A DNA stretch of 64,000 nt from Paenibacillus riograndensis SBR5 (lineage in GTDB: Bacteria > Bacillota > Bacilli > Paenibacillales > Paenibacillaceae): the NCBI RefSeq assembly GCF_000981585.1, contig NZ_LN831776.1:1193001-1257000 (forward strand), in the 5' to 3' direction. The notes below the pieces were generated by a model. That model was given only the letters and a program-made list of their open reading frames with translations. It ran no database searches and was not told where the DNA came from. Positions within the stretch are counted from its first letter, which is position 1, and every line of letters starts with the position of its first letter. Made by a program: the position numbers and the translations under genes. Shown here piece by piece: positions 42,302 to 51,772 of the stretch.

Positions 42302-43228
42302 ATGGCACTGGACAGCGACCGGTATCAAGGCTGCCTGCAAGGGCTGGCAGCAGGTGATGCGCTGGGGACTACCGCCGAGTTCAAGGCACCGGGGAGCTTT
42401 GCGCCGCTCGAGGACATTGTAGGCGGCGGAGTGTTCGGCCTGCAGCCGGGACAATGGACCGACGATACTTCGATGGCGCTGTGCCTGGCGGACAGCTTGT
42501 TGGCGTCACCGGGGTTTGATCCCGCCGATCAGATGCGGCGGTATGTGCGGTGGTTCCGCGAAGGATACCTCAGCAGCACGGGGGAGTGCTTCGACATCGG
42601 GAACGCTACGCGCGCTGCGCTGCTGCAGTTCGAGGCCGGCGGCGAAGCGTACAGCGGCTCGGAAGATCCGCGCAGTGCCGGGAACGGCCCGATTATGCGC
42701 CTGGCCCCGGTGGTGATGTACTATGCGGAGGACCCGGCGGCAGCCATAGAGTACGCTGCGCGAAGCTCGCGGACCACCCATGCCGCCGCAGAGTGCGTGG
42801 ATGCCTGCCGCCTGATGGCAGCTTATATCCTCGCCGGGCTGCACGGCTGGAGCAAGCAGGAACTGCTGGCCCCGGACGCCTTCGGCGGCTGGCTGGAGGA
42901 GGAGGCACTGTCCCGCAGCATCCTGGACATTAAGCGGGGATCTTACAAGCTCAAGGCTCCGCCGGAGATTAAGGGCTCCGGCTATGTAGTGCAATCGCTG
43001 GAAGCGGCGCTATGGGCATTCCACGGGTCGTCCAGCTTCGCCGAAGGCGCGCTGCTGGCCGTGAATCTGGGCGATGATGCCGATACTACCGGCGCGGTCT
43101 ACGGCCAGATTGCCGGAGCCTATTACGGCCTCAGCGGCATACCCGCGCAATGGTCGGGCAGACTTGCCATGCGTGATCTGATCAGCGATTTCGCCGGACG
43201 GCTATACAACGAGCGGGCAGGAAGGTAA
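42302..43228 (+). CDS. ADP-ribosylglycohydrolase family protein
   Basis: 308 residues, ATG 42302 after CAGGAGG. Opening 'YQGCLQGLAAGDALGTTAEF' and the metal-binding 'GQWTDDTSMALCLADSL' (TDDT) match DraG/ARH-type hydrolases, as does the C-terminal 'NLGDDADTTGAVYGQIAGAYYG' (GDDADT). These residues coordinate two Mg ions. Members remove ADP-ribose from proteins or nucleic acids, or hydrolyse related glycosides. No partner transferase is seen nearby. A strong terminator follows. Confidence 0.93.
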   Translation: MALDSDRYQGCLQGLAAGDALGTTAEFKAPGSFAPLEDIVGGGVFGLQPGQWTDDTSMALCLADSLLASPGFDPADQMRRYVRWFREGYLSSTGECFDIGNATRAALLQFEAGGEAYSGSEDPRSAGNGPIMRLAPVVMYYAEDPAAAIEYAARSSRTTHAAAECVDACRLMAAYILAGLHGWSKQELLAPDAFGGWLEEEALSRSILDIKRGSYKLKAPPEIKGSGYVVQSLEAALWAFHGSSSFAEGALLAVNLGDDADTTGAVYGQIAGAYYGLSGIPAQWSGRLAMRDLISDFAGRLYNERAGR

Positions 43229-43270
43229 GCGATAGAAGACGGCAGGTAGCTAAATAAATAGAACGTCAAA

Positions 43271-43298
43271 GAAGCTCCGCGGCTGCGGAGCTTTTTTG
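43271..43298 (+). terminator. Intrinsic terminator after the ADP-ribosylglycohydrolase gene
   Basis: Perfect 9 bp stem AAGCTCCGC / GCGGAGCTT with a GGCT loop, then TTTTTT. Confidence 0.9.
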
Positions 43299-43462
43299 AT
43301 GTTCGGGAAGTTATGATTTTCTTCCGTTTTGGATAAGGAAGGATAGTTGCGGGTTCACTTTGACCCGCTTGGGGCGGATTTGCTCACACACCGTGGTTCA
43401 CAGCCTGAGGCATTAACCTAACACGACATAATCAATGGCTGTGCAGCGGTCCGGTCCAGAAT

Positions 43463-44368
43463 TCAAGAGCTGCTGTTTTGAGCGAAATGATCAATGATAA
43501 TTTTCTTTACATGTCTTTCTACATGACTGTACCGGTCTTTTGCCGGCTGGCAAAGAATGACCTTCCAAGTGATCGGTTGATGAAAGGGAACTTCAATGAT
43601 GTCAGAAATATTGAAAAAATCATGAACGGGTGAAGGCAAAATTGTTATGAATTTAGAGCGTTTGGTTACTTGTAAAAGGAAGTCCCAGGACGCTGACAAA
43701 ATCGAGATCTGCGGCTGAATATTCTCTTTTTTAAATTGCTCCAGCAGTTTATGGTGAATCATAAAAGTATGATTAAAGATAGCTAAGGGTTCGTTATTAA
43801 GCTGCTTCCAATGGATTTTCTCATGGTTTGCCAGAGGATTGCTTGAACTCATAAAGGCGGTTAATTCATCCTCTTGCAGCAGATATTCGTTAATCGTAGT
43901 AGGATCGATATTTGTAGGCTGCAGTAAAATAGCAAAATCCAACTCTTTTAAGGTCAGCATTCTCCGCAATTCATATGCCCCGGCTTCGATGATTTCAAAT
44001 TTAATATCAGGATTGGTCGACAGCATGCCGGATAGGATATCGGCAAAGACAATTCCTAATATAAGCGGCGGGATGCCGATTACTATTTTGCCTTTGAATT
44101 GAAAAGAGTCCTCGCGCAGCTCGGCCAGCATGTTTTGATAAGTCTTCACAAGAATTTTTGCGTTTTCAAAAAACCTTTCCCCGGCAGGCGTTAAGTTCTG
44201 TAATCTTCCTTTGTAGCGTTCGAATAGATTGACGTTTTCTTCGTCTTCAAAATTTTTAATTAATAGGCTAAGGGACGGCTGTGTAACACATAATTTTTTG
44301 GCGGCAACAGATAGATTACAGCTGGAATTTACGATTTCAATAAAGTACTCTAAATGTTTTATATCCAC
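43463..44368 (-). CDS. LysR-family transcriptional regulator
   Basis: 301 residues from GTG 44368 ('MDIKHLEYFIEIVN'), the usual LysR opening; AGGAAG lies about 7-12 bases upstream. An earlier GTG at 44383 is possible but overlaps that site. The N-terminal helix-turn-helix contains 'NLSVAAKKLCVTQPSLSLLI', and the effector domain starts near 90 ('KIVIGIPPLILGIVFADIL'). It is divergent from the thiolase/CoA-transferase operon and probably regulates it. Codon use is AT-rich, like that operon and unlike the flanks. Confidence 0.92.
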   Translation of the reverse strand: MDIKHLEYFIEIVNSSCNLSVAAKKLCVTQPSLSLLIKNFEDEENVNLFERYKGRLQNLTPAGERFFENAKILVKTYQNMLAELREDSFQFKGKIVIGIPPLILGIVFADILSGMLSTNPDIKFEIIEAGAYELRRMLTLKELDFAILLQPTNIDPTTINEYLLQEDELTAFMSSSNPLANHEKIHWKQLNNEPLAIFNHTFMIHHKLLEQFKKENIQPQISILSASWDFLLQVTKRSKFITILPSPVHDFFNISDIIEVPFHQPITWKVILCQPAKDRYSHVERHVKKIIIDHFAQNSSS

Positions 44369-44644
44369 TACGAGCTTCCTCACTTCTATAAATTTTATCT
44401 ATAGCATGTGATATGAATAGTCGTGCAAGTTATCACGGGTTACCGGAAAAAAGGCTGGTCTTAAGCTGTATTCTTCTTGAAAATAGCAAATTACACTTGG
44501 TTTGTCCACGATGTTTATCCTGATTTTGGTTTTTATTTTTTTTTATAGCTGAATTTTTTTAGAAATAGCTTTCCTGGCAAGGATTTCCCCATAGTATTAA
44601 TTTATTTTACAGCTTATATAAAAATTTGGTTTTAGACAGAATTT

Positions 44645-44658
44645 TGAAAGCGGTTTAT
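44645..44658 (+). promoter_or_regulatory. Candidate cre (CcpA) site in the LysR/thiolase divergent region
   Basis: TGAAAGCGGTTTAT differs from the consensus TGWAANCGNTNWCW at one position and lies 90 bp before the thiolase start. Catabolite repression would suit a ketone-body operon. The rest of the 379 bp AT-rich divergent gap (44369-44747) contains a CACGGTG palindrome near 44703 within a TGAA/TTCA pair, a possible LysR site; nothing else is clear. Confidence 0.45.
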
Positions 44659-44747
44659 TGTTATTCGCGTAAGCAGTTCAGTTGCACTTGTGAATCATAT
44701 TACACGGTGTGTTCACCAGTAACCTGGGAAAGAAAGCGGGGAAGAGT

Positions 44748-45932
44748 ATGAAGGAAGTTGTTATTGTGTCAGCGGTGAGAACCGCAGTGGGCTCTTTTGG
44801 GGGAGTTTTTAAAAATGTACCGGCTGTTACCTTAGGAACAGTTGCTGTAAAGGGAGCATTGGCAAAAATTAATTTAGACCCTGCAGAAGTTGATGAAGTT
44901 ATTTTAGGTAATGTTTTACAGGCCGGGTTAGGGCAAAATGTCGCAAGGCAGATATCTATACAAGCCGGGATTCCAATGGAAGTGCCGTCATATACCATCA
45001 ATAAAGTTTGCGGTTCAGGCTTAAAGTCCGTTCAGCTTGCGGCTCAGACAATCCTGGCCGGCCAGGCGGAGGTTGTAGTTGCAGGCGGAGCAGAGAATAT
45101 GAGCCAGGCGCCTTATCTGCTGCCGACAACCCGGTGGGGACAAAGAATGGGTGACGGAATCGTTATAGATTCGATGGTTCATGATGGATTAACGGATGCT
45201 TTTAATCAATATCATATGGGAATTACTGCTGAAAATATCGCTGAAAAATACAATATTACGAGAGAAATGCAAGATAAATTAGCGGCAGCAAGCCAAAATA
45301 AAGCAGAGAAAGCCATCAAAGAAGGGAAATTCAAAGAGGAGATTATTCCTGTTGAGATTCCGCAGCGGAAAGGCGCGCCAGTGGTAGCGAACACCGATGA
45401 GTACCCTCGAATGGGAGTGACCGCAGAAAGCCTGGCTGAATTAAAACCGGCTTTTAAAAAGGACGGCACAGTAACAGCAGCCAATGCTTCAGGCCTGAAT
45501 GACGGTGCGGCAATATTGATTGTGATGAGCAAAAGTAAAGCTGAACGTTTAGGCTTAAAACCGCTTGTAACGATTAAAGCTGTTGAATGTGCAGGGGTTG
45601 CCCCGGAAATTATGGGTACAGGACCCATTCCGGCAACAAAAAAAGCCTTGGCGACAGCCGGTATAACGGTGCAGGATTTGGATCTAGTTGAAGCGAATGA
45701 AGCCTTTGCGTCACAAGCATTATGTGTCGTAAATGAATTAGGAATAAACATGGATATGGTCAATGTAAACGGCGGAGCCATTGCTTTGGGGCATCCCATT
45801 GGCGCCAGCGGTGCACGCATATTGGTAACACTGATTCATGAAATGGAAAGAAGAAAGGTTCAAACTGGTTTGGCAACTCTATGTATCGGCGGTGGGCAAG
45901 GCATTGCCATGATTGTAGAGAGAGAGGGGTAA
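44748..45932 (+). CDS. Acetyl-CoA C-acetyltransferase (thiolase)
   Basis: 394 residues from ATG 44748 (GGGGAAGAG upstream). The acyl-accepting cysteine is C88 in '[12 protein letters not shown]', the catalytic His is in '[14 protein letters not shown]', and the C-terminal Cys is in '[14 protein letters not shown]'. The length fits biosynthetic/degradative short-chain thiolases. Followed after 4 bp by CoA-transferase genes, it would cleave acetoacetyl-CoA into two acetyl-CoA. Confidence 0.94.
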   Translation: MKEVVIVSAVRTAVGSFGGVFKNVPAVTLGTVAVKGALAKINLDPAEVDEVILGNVLQAGLGQNVARQISIQAGIPMEVPSYTINKVCGSGLKSVQLAAQTILAGQAEVVVAGGAENMSQAPYLLPTTRWGQRMGDGIVIDSMVHDGLTDAFNQYHMGITAENIAEKYNITREMQDKLAAASQNKAEKAIKEGKFKEEIIPVEIPQRKGAPVVANTDEYPRMGVTAESLAELKPAFKKDGTVTAANASGLNDGAAILIVMSKSKAERLGLKPLVTIKAVECAGVAPEIMGTGPIPATKKALATAGITVQDLDLVEANEAFASQALCVVNELGINMDMVNVNGGAIALGHPIGASGARILVTLIHEMERRKVQTGLATLCIGGGQGIAMIVEREG

Positions 45933-45936
45933 GAGG

Positions 45937-46590
45937 ATGAATAAAGTAGTGGCTTTAGATGAGGCGATCGCTCATATCAAAGACGGGGATGTTGTGATGA
46001 TCGGCGGGTTCATGGCTAACGGGACTCCTGAAAAACTAGTGGATGCCCTTGTTGAAGCAAACATCAAAGATATTACTTTGATTTGCAATGATACAGGATT
46101 TATCAATAGAGGCTCAGGTAAGCTGGTATCCAATAAGCAATGCAAAAAAATTATGGCCTCTCATATTGGAACAAATAAAGAAACCGGCAGACAGATGACT
46201 GAGGGAGAGACAGAAGTGGTGCTTATTCCTCAAGGGACATTGGTGGAGCAAATCCGTGCGGGCGGCTATGGTCTAGGCGGCGTATTGACAGCTACCGGAA
46301 TAGGCACGCTGGTTGAAGAAGGCAAAGAAAAAATTGTAGTCGATGGAAAAGAGTATTTACTAGAGAAACCAATAACTGCCGATGTGGCACTTCTTTACGC
46401 CGCTAAGGCGGATAAGGCCGGGAATATGGTATACAAAGGCTCGGCAAACAATTTTAACAATATTATGGCAGGTGCGGCAAAGACAACCATTGTTGAAGTG
46501 GGAGAATTAGTAGAAATAGGGGAGATTGATCCCAATGAAGTCGTTACGCCAAATATCTTCGTGAACTATATAGTTGAAGGAGGTAAGTGA
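45937..46590 (+). CDS. atoD: 3-oxoacid/acetoacetate CoA-transferase subunit A (AtoD/ScoA type)
   Basis: 217 residues, ATG 45937 with AAGAGG upstream and only 4 bp after the thiolase stop. '[22 protein letters not shown]' is the CoA-binding glycine-rich start, and '[19 protein letters not shown]' and '[18 protein letters not shown]' are typical of the alpha subunit. It works with subunit B to transfer CoA onto acetoacetate. Confidence 0.93.
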   Translation: MNKVVALDEAIAHIKDGDVVMIGGFMANGTPEKLVDALVEANIKDITLICNDTGFINRGSGKLVSNKQCKKIMASHIGTNKETGRQMTEGETEVVLIPQGTLVEQIRAGGYGLGGVLTATGIGTLVEEGKEKIVVDGKEYLLEKPITADVALLYAAKADKAGNMVYKGSANNFNNIMAGAAKTTIVEVGELVEIGEIDPNEVVTPNIFVNYIVEGGK

Positions 46591-46592
46591 AA

Positions 46593-47249
46593 ATGGATAA
46601 GGCAGAGCTGCAAAACATGATCGCCAAACGTGTGGCCCAGGAACTCAAGGACGGAGAGCTGGTGAACCTGGGAATTGGCTTACCAACCAAAGTCGCAAAC
46701 TTTGTTTCAGAAGAGGTTCACGTTACTTTTCACTCGGAAAATGGATTTGTCGGGTTAGGACCGGCCCAAGGAGAAGAAATAACCGATCCAACGATTGTTA
46801 ATGCCGGCGGGCAATATGTAACCATTAATCCGAACGGCTGCTTTTTCGACAGTGCTACTTCCTTTGGAATTATCCGCGGCGGGCATGTGGATTTAACGGT
46901 TTTGGGAGCCCTTCAAGTTGATGAAAAGGGGAATATCGCCAACTATATGATTCCTGGAAAGATGGTGCCGGGAATGGGGGGCGCAATGGACTTGTTGACG
47001 GGAGCGAAAAAAGTAATTGTAGCCATGGAGCATACCTCACAAGGAAAAGCTAAAATTTTGAAGGAATGCACATTGCCGCTGACGGCCAAAAATGCGGTGG
47101 ATTTAATTATCACTGAAATGGCTGTTATCGAAGTTACTCCGGAAGGATTCCTGTTACAAGAGATAAATTCTGCTTATACCCTGGAAGAGGTGCTAGCGGC
47201 AACAGAAGCAAAGCTGTTGATTAGTGAGAAATTAAAAGAAACTGCTTAA
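46593..47249 (+). CDS. atoA: 3-oxoacid/acetoacetate CoA-transferase subunit B (AtoA/ScoB type)
   Basis: 218 residues from ATG 46593 (GGAGG upstream, 2 bases after the previous stop); a GTG two codons earlier overlaps that stop. The catalytic glutamate is in '[12 protein letters not shown]'. '[15 protein letters not shown]' and '[20 protein letters not shown]' are family signatures. It forms the active transferase with the A subunit. Confidence 0.94.
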   Translation: MDKAELQNMIAKRVAQELKDGELVNLGIGLPTKVANFVSEEVHVTFHSENGFVGLGPAQGEEITDPTIVNAGGQYVTINPNGCFFDSATSFGIIRGGHVDLTVLGALQVDEKGNIANYMIPGKMVPGMGGAMDLLTGAKKVIVAMEHTSQGKAKILKECTLPLTAKNAVDLIITEMAVIEVTPEGFLLQEINSAYTLEEVLAATEAKLLISEKLKETA

Positions 47250-47286
47250 GGCCTGATCAATTCAAAATCTTGTGGGGGGAATTAAC

Positions 47287-48063
47287 ATGGAAGAAACTAA
47301 AGTTGTTTTTGTAACAGGTGCCGCAAGCGGAATTGGAAAACAAATTGGAGAAACTTTTTTGAAGCAGGGCTCAAAAGTTGTTTTTTCAGATATTAATGAT
47401 GAAATTTTACAAGAGATGGTTAATGTGCTGAAAAATGAAGGATTCGATTGCCACGGAATTAAATGCGATGTAACCAAAGAGGATGAAATCAATTCAGCGA
47501 TTGATGAAACGGTAGAAAAATATGGCCGTTTGGATGTTTTGATCAACAATGCCGGATTACAGCACGTATCCTTAATTGAGGATTTCCCGACCCATAAATT
47601 TGAATTTATGTTGAAAGTCATGTTAGTGGCTCCATTTATTGCAACCAAAAGAGCATTCCCAATTATGAAAAAACAAGGTTTTGGACGCATTATTAATATG
47701 GCATCGATTAACGGAGTCATTGGCTTTGCCGGAAAATCAGCATACAACTCCGCGAAGCATGGGGTTATTGGTCTGACGAAAGTAACAGCCTTAGAAGCAG
47801 CAAACTCTGGTATAACAGTAAATGCCATTTGTCCAGGATATGTGGATACACCGCTTGTTAGAGGCCAATTCGAGGATTTATCTAAAACCCGCAATATCCC
47901 GTTAGAGAATGTATTAGAGGAGGTTCTTTATCCATTAGTTCCGCAAAAGCGTCTAATCGATGTTCAGGAAATTGCCGATTATGCAGTGTTCCTGGCCAGC
48001 GAGCAGGCAAAAGGAATTACAGGTCAAGCCTGTCTAATCGATGGTGGCTATACAGCGCAGTAA
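47287..48063 (+). CDS. 3-hydroxybutyrate dehydrogenase (short-chain dehydrogenase)
   Basis: 258 residues from ATG 47287 after GGGGGG. NAD-binding motif 'VTGAASGIGKQIG' (9-21), 'NNAGLQHVSLIEDFP', and catalytic 'SAYNSAKHGVIGLTK' (Tyr-x-x-x-Lys). 'NAICPGYVDTPLV' and 'ITGQACLIDGGYTAQ' resemble bacterial D-3-hydroxybutyrate dehydrogenases. In this operon it would oxidise 3-hydroxybutyrate to acetoacetate, the substrate of the CoA transferase. Confidence 0.9.
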   Translation: MEETKVVFVTGAASGIGKQIGETFLKQGSKVVFSDINDEILQEMVNVLKNEGFDCHGIKCDVTKEDEINSAIDETVEKYGRLDVLINNAGLQHVSLIEDFPTHKFEFMLKVMLVAPFIATKRAFPIMKKQGFGRIINMASINGVIGFAGKSAYNSAKHGVIGLTKVTALEAANSGITVNAICPGYVDTPLVRGQFEDLSKTRNIPLENVLEEVLYPLVPQKRLIDVQEIADYAVFLASEQAKGITGQACLIDGGYTAQ

Positions 48064-48116
48064 CATACAGGCTAACTCTACTCACCCCTTCTTTTATCTA
48101 ATCTGGAGGAGTACAA

Positions 48117-49451
48117 ATGGAAATTATAGGATCAATAGGAATTATATTAGGAGTTATAGCCATCATCCTTTTTGCCCTAAAAGAAATTCATATTACAGTG
48201 GCTGCCCCGTTAGCGACATTAATTGTAGTTCTTTTAAATCAAATGGATATTGTCACCTTTATGCTGGGTTCGGAGAGCGGCAATTTTATGGGGGCTCTCG
48301 GGAACTACATTGTGAAATTTTTTGCGATTTTCCTGCTCGGAGCCGTATTAGCCAAGTTTATGGAGGAAAGCGGAGCTACAATCTCGATCGCCGATTTTAT
48401 ATTGAAGAAATTCGGCACCCAGAACCCGTATCGGGTACTTGTAGCCATTTTTATTGTTGCCGTTATATTAACTTACGGAGGAATTAGCCTTTTTGTAGTT
48501 ATGTTTGCAGTCATTCCACTGGCACGCACGTTGTTTAAAAAGCTGGACATCGCTTGGAATTTAATCCAAATTCCAGTATGGCTTGGGATCGGAACGGTTA
48601 CCATGACTATATTGCCGGGAACTCCGGCTATCCAGAATGTCATTCCCATTCAGTTTTTAGGAACTTCTCTAGTGGCAGCGGCCATACCAAGTATAGCGGG
48701 GGCTCTCGGGTGTACCGCATTTGGTCTCTTCTATATGAAGTACTGTCTGAACAAGAGCCTGAAAGCTGGAGAAACTTATGCAACCTATGCTGACGATGTA
48801 GAGGAAAGCAGGGCTGAAAGAGAATTACCCGGTTTTTTTGCAAGTATTTTACCGCTTGTTACATTAATTATTATTGCTGTTTTGGGCAGTACTTTCGGTA
48901 ATGAATTTGTTCGCAAGAATGTGATTTATGTGGCATTGATAGTAGCTATTTTACTAGCAGTAGTGCTGTTTAATAAACATATTCCTGATAAGATCCGTAC
49001 GTTAAGTATTGGGGCGAGCGGCTCCATTGCCCCTATTTTTGCTACCGCTTCAGCAGTAGCTTTTGGTTCCGTGCTGATGGCTGCACCAGGATTTGAATTT
49101 TTCTCGAATTTGATTACTTCTATACCAGGTGACCCCTTAATAAGCTTGACTGTACTAACGGCATGTATATCGGCAATTACAGGATCTTCTTCCGGAACCT
49201 TGGGGATCGTGATGCCTAACTTTACCGATTTTTATCTCAATGCCGGCATCCATCCGGAATTAATTCACCGTGTAGCAGCGATCGCTTCGAATATTACAAC
49301 ACTTGTTCCACAAAGCGGCGTTCTCTTAACATTCTTAGCTTTGACAAAACTAAACCATAAAAACGGATTTAAAGAAGCGTTCATCACGGTGACCGTCGGG
49401 TGTGCGATTGCGGTTGTCATTGTAATAGTACTAGGAAAATTTATGTTGTAA
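48117..49451 (+). CDS. GntP-family permease (YxjC-like), probable 3-hydroxybutyrate/acetoacetate transporter
   Basis: 444 residues, ATG 48117 after TGGAGGAG. About 12 membrane helices; 'ALGNYIVKFFAIFLLGAVLAKF' and 'GGISLFVVMFAVIPLARTLF' are typical of the GntP superfamily. It lies last in an operon with 3-hydroxybutyrate dehydrogenase, CoA transferase and thiolase. The same gene set in B. subtilis (yxjC, scoA, scoB, yxjF) points to uptake of short hydroxy- or keto-acids. The substrate is inferred from context. Confidence 0.9.
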   Translation: MEIIGSIGIILGVIAIILFALKEIHITVAAPLATLIVVLLNQMDIVTFMLGSESGNFMGALGNYIVKFFAIFLLGAVLAKFMEESGATISIADFILKKFGTQNPYRVLVAIFIVAVILTYGGISLFVVMFAVIPLARTLFKKLDIAWNLIQIPVWLGIGTVTMTILPGTPAIQNVIPIQFLGTSLVAAAIPSIAGALGCTAFGLFYMKYCLNKSLKAGETYATYADDVEESRAERELPGFFASILPLVTLIIIAVLGSTFGNEFVRKNVIYVALIVAILLAVVLFNKHIPDKIRTLSIGASGSIAPIFATASAVAFGSVLMAAPGFEFFSNLITSIPGDPLISLTVLTACISAITGSSSGTLGIVMPNFTDFYLNAGIHPELIHRVAAIASNITTLVPQSGVLLTFLALTKLNHKNGFKEAFITVTVGCAIAVVIVIVLGKFML

Positions 49452-49478
49452 GGGTTTTCTAATAAGAAACCGGTATTC

Positions 49479-49512
49479 CAAAAACCTCCCCCGGCCAGGC
49501 GGAGGTTTTTGG
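49479..49512 (+). terminator. Intrinsic terminator ending the ketone-body operon
   Basis: CAAAAACCTCC / GGAGGTTTTTG stem with a GC loop; the arm itself provides the T tract. Confidence 0.85.
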
Positions 49513-49597
49513 CTTTTGCAGTGTTAACGGCTTGTGTCCAGCCCTCGATGGGCCCACTCAAGGCTTGTGCGAGCGATGGGGGTTGTTCGTTGGAAAG

Positions 49598-50314
49598 CTA
49601 GGTCTGCTGTCTGGTCAGCAGCTCTTCCGTGGCTACCGGGAACAAGGTTTTCACGATATTCAGAATGGCTTTCGCATAGTCCTGGATCTCTTGCTGGGCA
49701 TCATGCTCCAGCCGCTGGTTCAGGAAATGGGTAACGGACTGCAGAGAGGCCGTCCAATACCATCGCACATACAGGCCGTAAGCCGCAAGGAACAGTCTGG
49801 CCTGTTCGGCGCAGATGCCATCGGCCAAAGCGGCTTCGTATTTCTGAATGCCCAGCTGGGTGTACTCCATAAGTTCCCGCGTATATTTTTCGCCAAGCTC
49901 CCAGGCCACCAGACCGCCGCTGCCTTGTTTTGAATTCTCGGGTGCTCCTCTCCACTGTCCGGCAGAAGGGATATAAAAAGCGGGTTCCTCCGTAATATAC
50001 CTGCGGCTGGATTCATTCCATGCCTCCAGACTGTCTCCAGTGCCCTCATAATGGGCTGAACCTACTACGTATTTCCACCACTGCCTGGCGACCATGAGCG
50101 GAGCATAGATTTCCAGTTGGATTACGGCGTGTCTGAAGGGGGAAGTGTGTCCTTCCCGTGCGAGAAACTGAATCAGCCGGATATCTTTTTCCGTCAGTGC
50201 TTCAGATTGTTTGGCGTAGGATACGCGCGCCGCATTCACAACGGTCAGATCGCTGCCCATATGGTTAACCAAGCGGACATATCCTTTGTCCAGTACGTTA
50301 ATATGCAAAATCAT
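49598..50314 (-). CDS. thyX: Flavin-dependent thymidylate synthase (ThyX), variant signature
   Basis: 238 residues from ATG 50314; however, AGGAGG sits only 2 bases before that ATG, and a TTG two codons later (50308) has ideal 8-base spacing, so the real start may be TTG. The ThyX core is seen in 'EGHTSPFRHAVIQLEI', 'MVARQWWKYVVGSAH' and 'WNESSRRYITEEPAFY'. The classical RHRxxSxNxxSxRY motif is altered: the RHR triplet is replaced by 'WKYVVGSAH' and an insertion precedes 'NESSRRY'. It makes dTMP using FAD and methylene-tetrahydrofolate. Confidence 0.9.
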   Translation of the reverse strand: MILHINVLDKGYVRLVNHMGSDLTVVNAARVSYAKQSEALTEKDIRLIQFLAREGHTSPFRHAVIQLEIYAPLMVARQWWKYVVGSAHYEGTGDSLEAWNESSRRYITEEPAFYIPSAGQWRGAPENSKQGSGGLVAWELGEKYTRELMEYTQLGIQKYEAALADGICAEQARLFLAAYGLYVRWYWTASLQSVTHFLNQRLEHDAQQEIQDYAKAILNIVKTLFPVATEELLTRQQT

Positions 50315-50465
50315 AACCTCCTAATTGAGTTGGACTCTCTAATTCTAATTCTGGAGTAGGGGACTTTCTCCTGCATCCAGTCCTTCATTTATCTCTTCTA
50401 TAATAGCATGGTATAATTTACCTCAGATGATCTCATTTCTATTGGATTGAAAGAGGCGACAGCAG

Positions 50466-50984
50466 ATGCAGCTTAGGCAAATGGCCGTAGCATTCATATT
50501 CAATGAACACAGAGAAGTGTTATTTCTGCAAAAAAAACCAACCAGCGCCTTTCTTCCAGGAATGCTTGTTCCCATCGGAGGGCATATGGAAAGCGGTGAG
50601 ATCAGCGATCCGAAGCGGGCCTGCCTTAGGGAGATTCAAGAGGAGACGGGATTGGGGGAACACGAGCTTGCAGGTTTAGAACTCCGGTACATCGTGCACC
50701 GGATGAAGGATGAGCGGGAGATCCGCATTCAATACATTTTCACAGGGGAGGCAGCGGCAGGCAGCAAACTGGTGGAGAGCAAGGAAGGCCGGCTGCTCTG
50801 GGTAGATTGCAGCACAGTATCCAGCCGGCATGTCTCAGCCTCCACTGAAGAGGCCATGCGGCACTTTCTTGAGACGGGAATACATAATCACAAAACTTAT
50901 ATTGGCACCATGCACGGTATGCAGGGACAAGCTGTAATGAACTGGGCGGTGCTGGAGGATTGGGAAAGCAGGGTGAACCTATGA
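50466..50984 (+). CDS. Nudix hydrolase
   Basis: 172 residues, ATG 50466 after AAGAGGCGA. The Nudix region 'GGHMESGEISDPKRACLREI' followed by QEETGL has nine instead of seven residues between the first Glu and the REUXEEXGU part, a small insertion in the loop. The substrate is unknown. The stop overlaps the next start by 4 bp (ATGA), so it is coupled to the glycosyltransferase gene. Confidence 0.87.
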   Translation: MQLRQMAVAFIFNEHREVLFLQKKPTSAFLPGMLVPIGGHMESGEISDPKRACLREIQEETGLGEHELAGLELRYIVHRMKDEREIRIQYIFTGEAAAGSKLVESKEGRLLWVDCSTVSSRHVSASTEEAMRHFLETGIHNHKTYIGTMHGMQGQAVMNWAVLEDWESRVNL

Positions 50985-51730
50985 ACGGAACGGTGAGTAT
51001 TTTAGGTGTGCGATTTTCCAAGCTGACGCTTGAAGAGACGGTACTTCATTTAGCTGAACAAATTGAGAACAAGCGGGACAAGCTGTTTCATCTGATCACG
51101 GCAAACCCGGAAATTACGCTCGCAAGCCAATCGGATGAGCTGCTGCAGCGCATTATTCAATCAGCGGATATGGTTGTTCCGGATGGGATCGGCATCGTAT
51201 TGGCGGCGAGAAGACAAGGTAATCCCATCCCCGAAAGGGTTACGGGATATGATCTTCTACTCAAACTATTAGAGCAGGGGAATGAGCGGACCTGGAGTTT
51301 TTATTTTTTGGGCACAGATGAAGAAACCAGCAGGCAAGCAGTGGAAAAGATCACGCACAGCTACCCAAAAGTCAGGATTGCCGGCAGGCATCATGGATTT
51401 TTTGACGCAGCGGAGGAACCGGAGATTATCGCCGGCATTCAACAGTCCAGACCGGACATTCTCATTCTTGCCATGGGTGCCCCCTATTCGGATAAATGGC
51501 TTCACAAGCATAAAGATGAGCTTGCCGGAGTCAAGCTGGTTTTTGGTGTAGGGGGCAGTCTAGATGTGATTTCGGGAAAAGTGAAACCCACGCCGCCTGT
51601 GTGGAAAAAGCTTAACCTGGAGTGGGCGCACCGTTTGCTGTTTTCACCCGTTGCCAAGGGACAAAAGTCGCGCTGGCGCAGACAATCCGCACTGCCGAAA
51701 TTTGTATACCGGACGATGATCCGGAGATAG
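50981..51730 (+). CDS. WecG/TagA/CpsF family glycosyltransferase
   Basis: 249 residues from ATG 50981, overlapping the Nudix stop. Family motifs: 'TANPEITLASQSDEL', 'MVVPDGIGIVLAARRQGNPIP' (with the conserved Asp), 'RVTGYDLLLKLLEQ', 'FFLGTDEETSRQAVEKI', 'ILAMGAPYSDKWLHKHKDEL', and C-terminal 'EWAHRLLFSP'. TagA-type enzymes transfer N-acetylmannosamine to a lipid-linked acceptor in wall teichoic acid linkage units. No other teichoic acid genes are here. It is membrane-associated and cytosolic. Confidence 0.92.
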   Translation: MNGTVSILGVRFSKLTLEETVLHLAEQIENKRDKLFHLITANPEITLASQSDELLQRIIQSADMVVPDGIGIVLAARRQGNPIPERVTGYDLLLKLLEQGNERTWSFYFLGTDEETSRQAVEKITHSYPKVRIAGRHHGFFDAAEEPEIIAGIQQSRPDILILAMGAPYSDKWLHKHKDELAGVKLVFGVGGSLDVISGKVKPTPPVWKKLNLEWAHRLLFSPVAKGQKSRWRRQSALPKFVYRTMIRR

Positions 51731-51772
51731 TCAGAAGGACAACTTCATGAAGACAGCGAAGGAGAGACGCCT

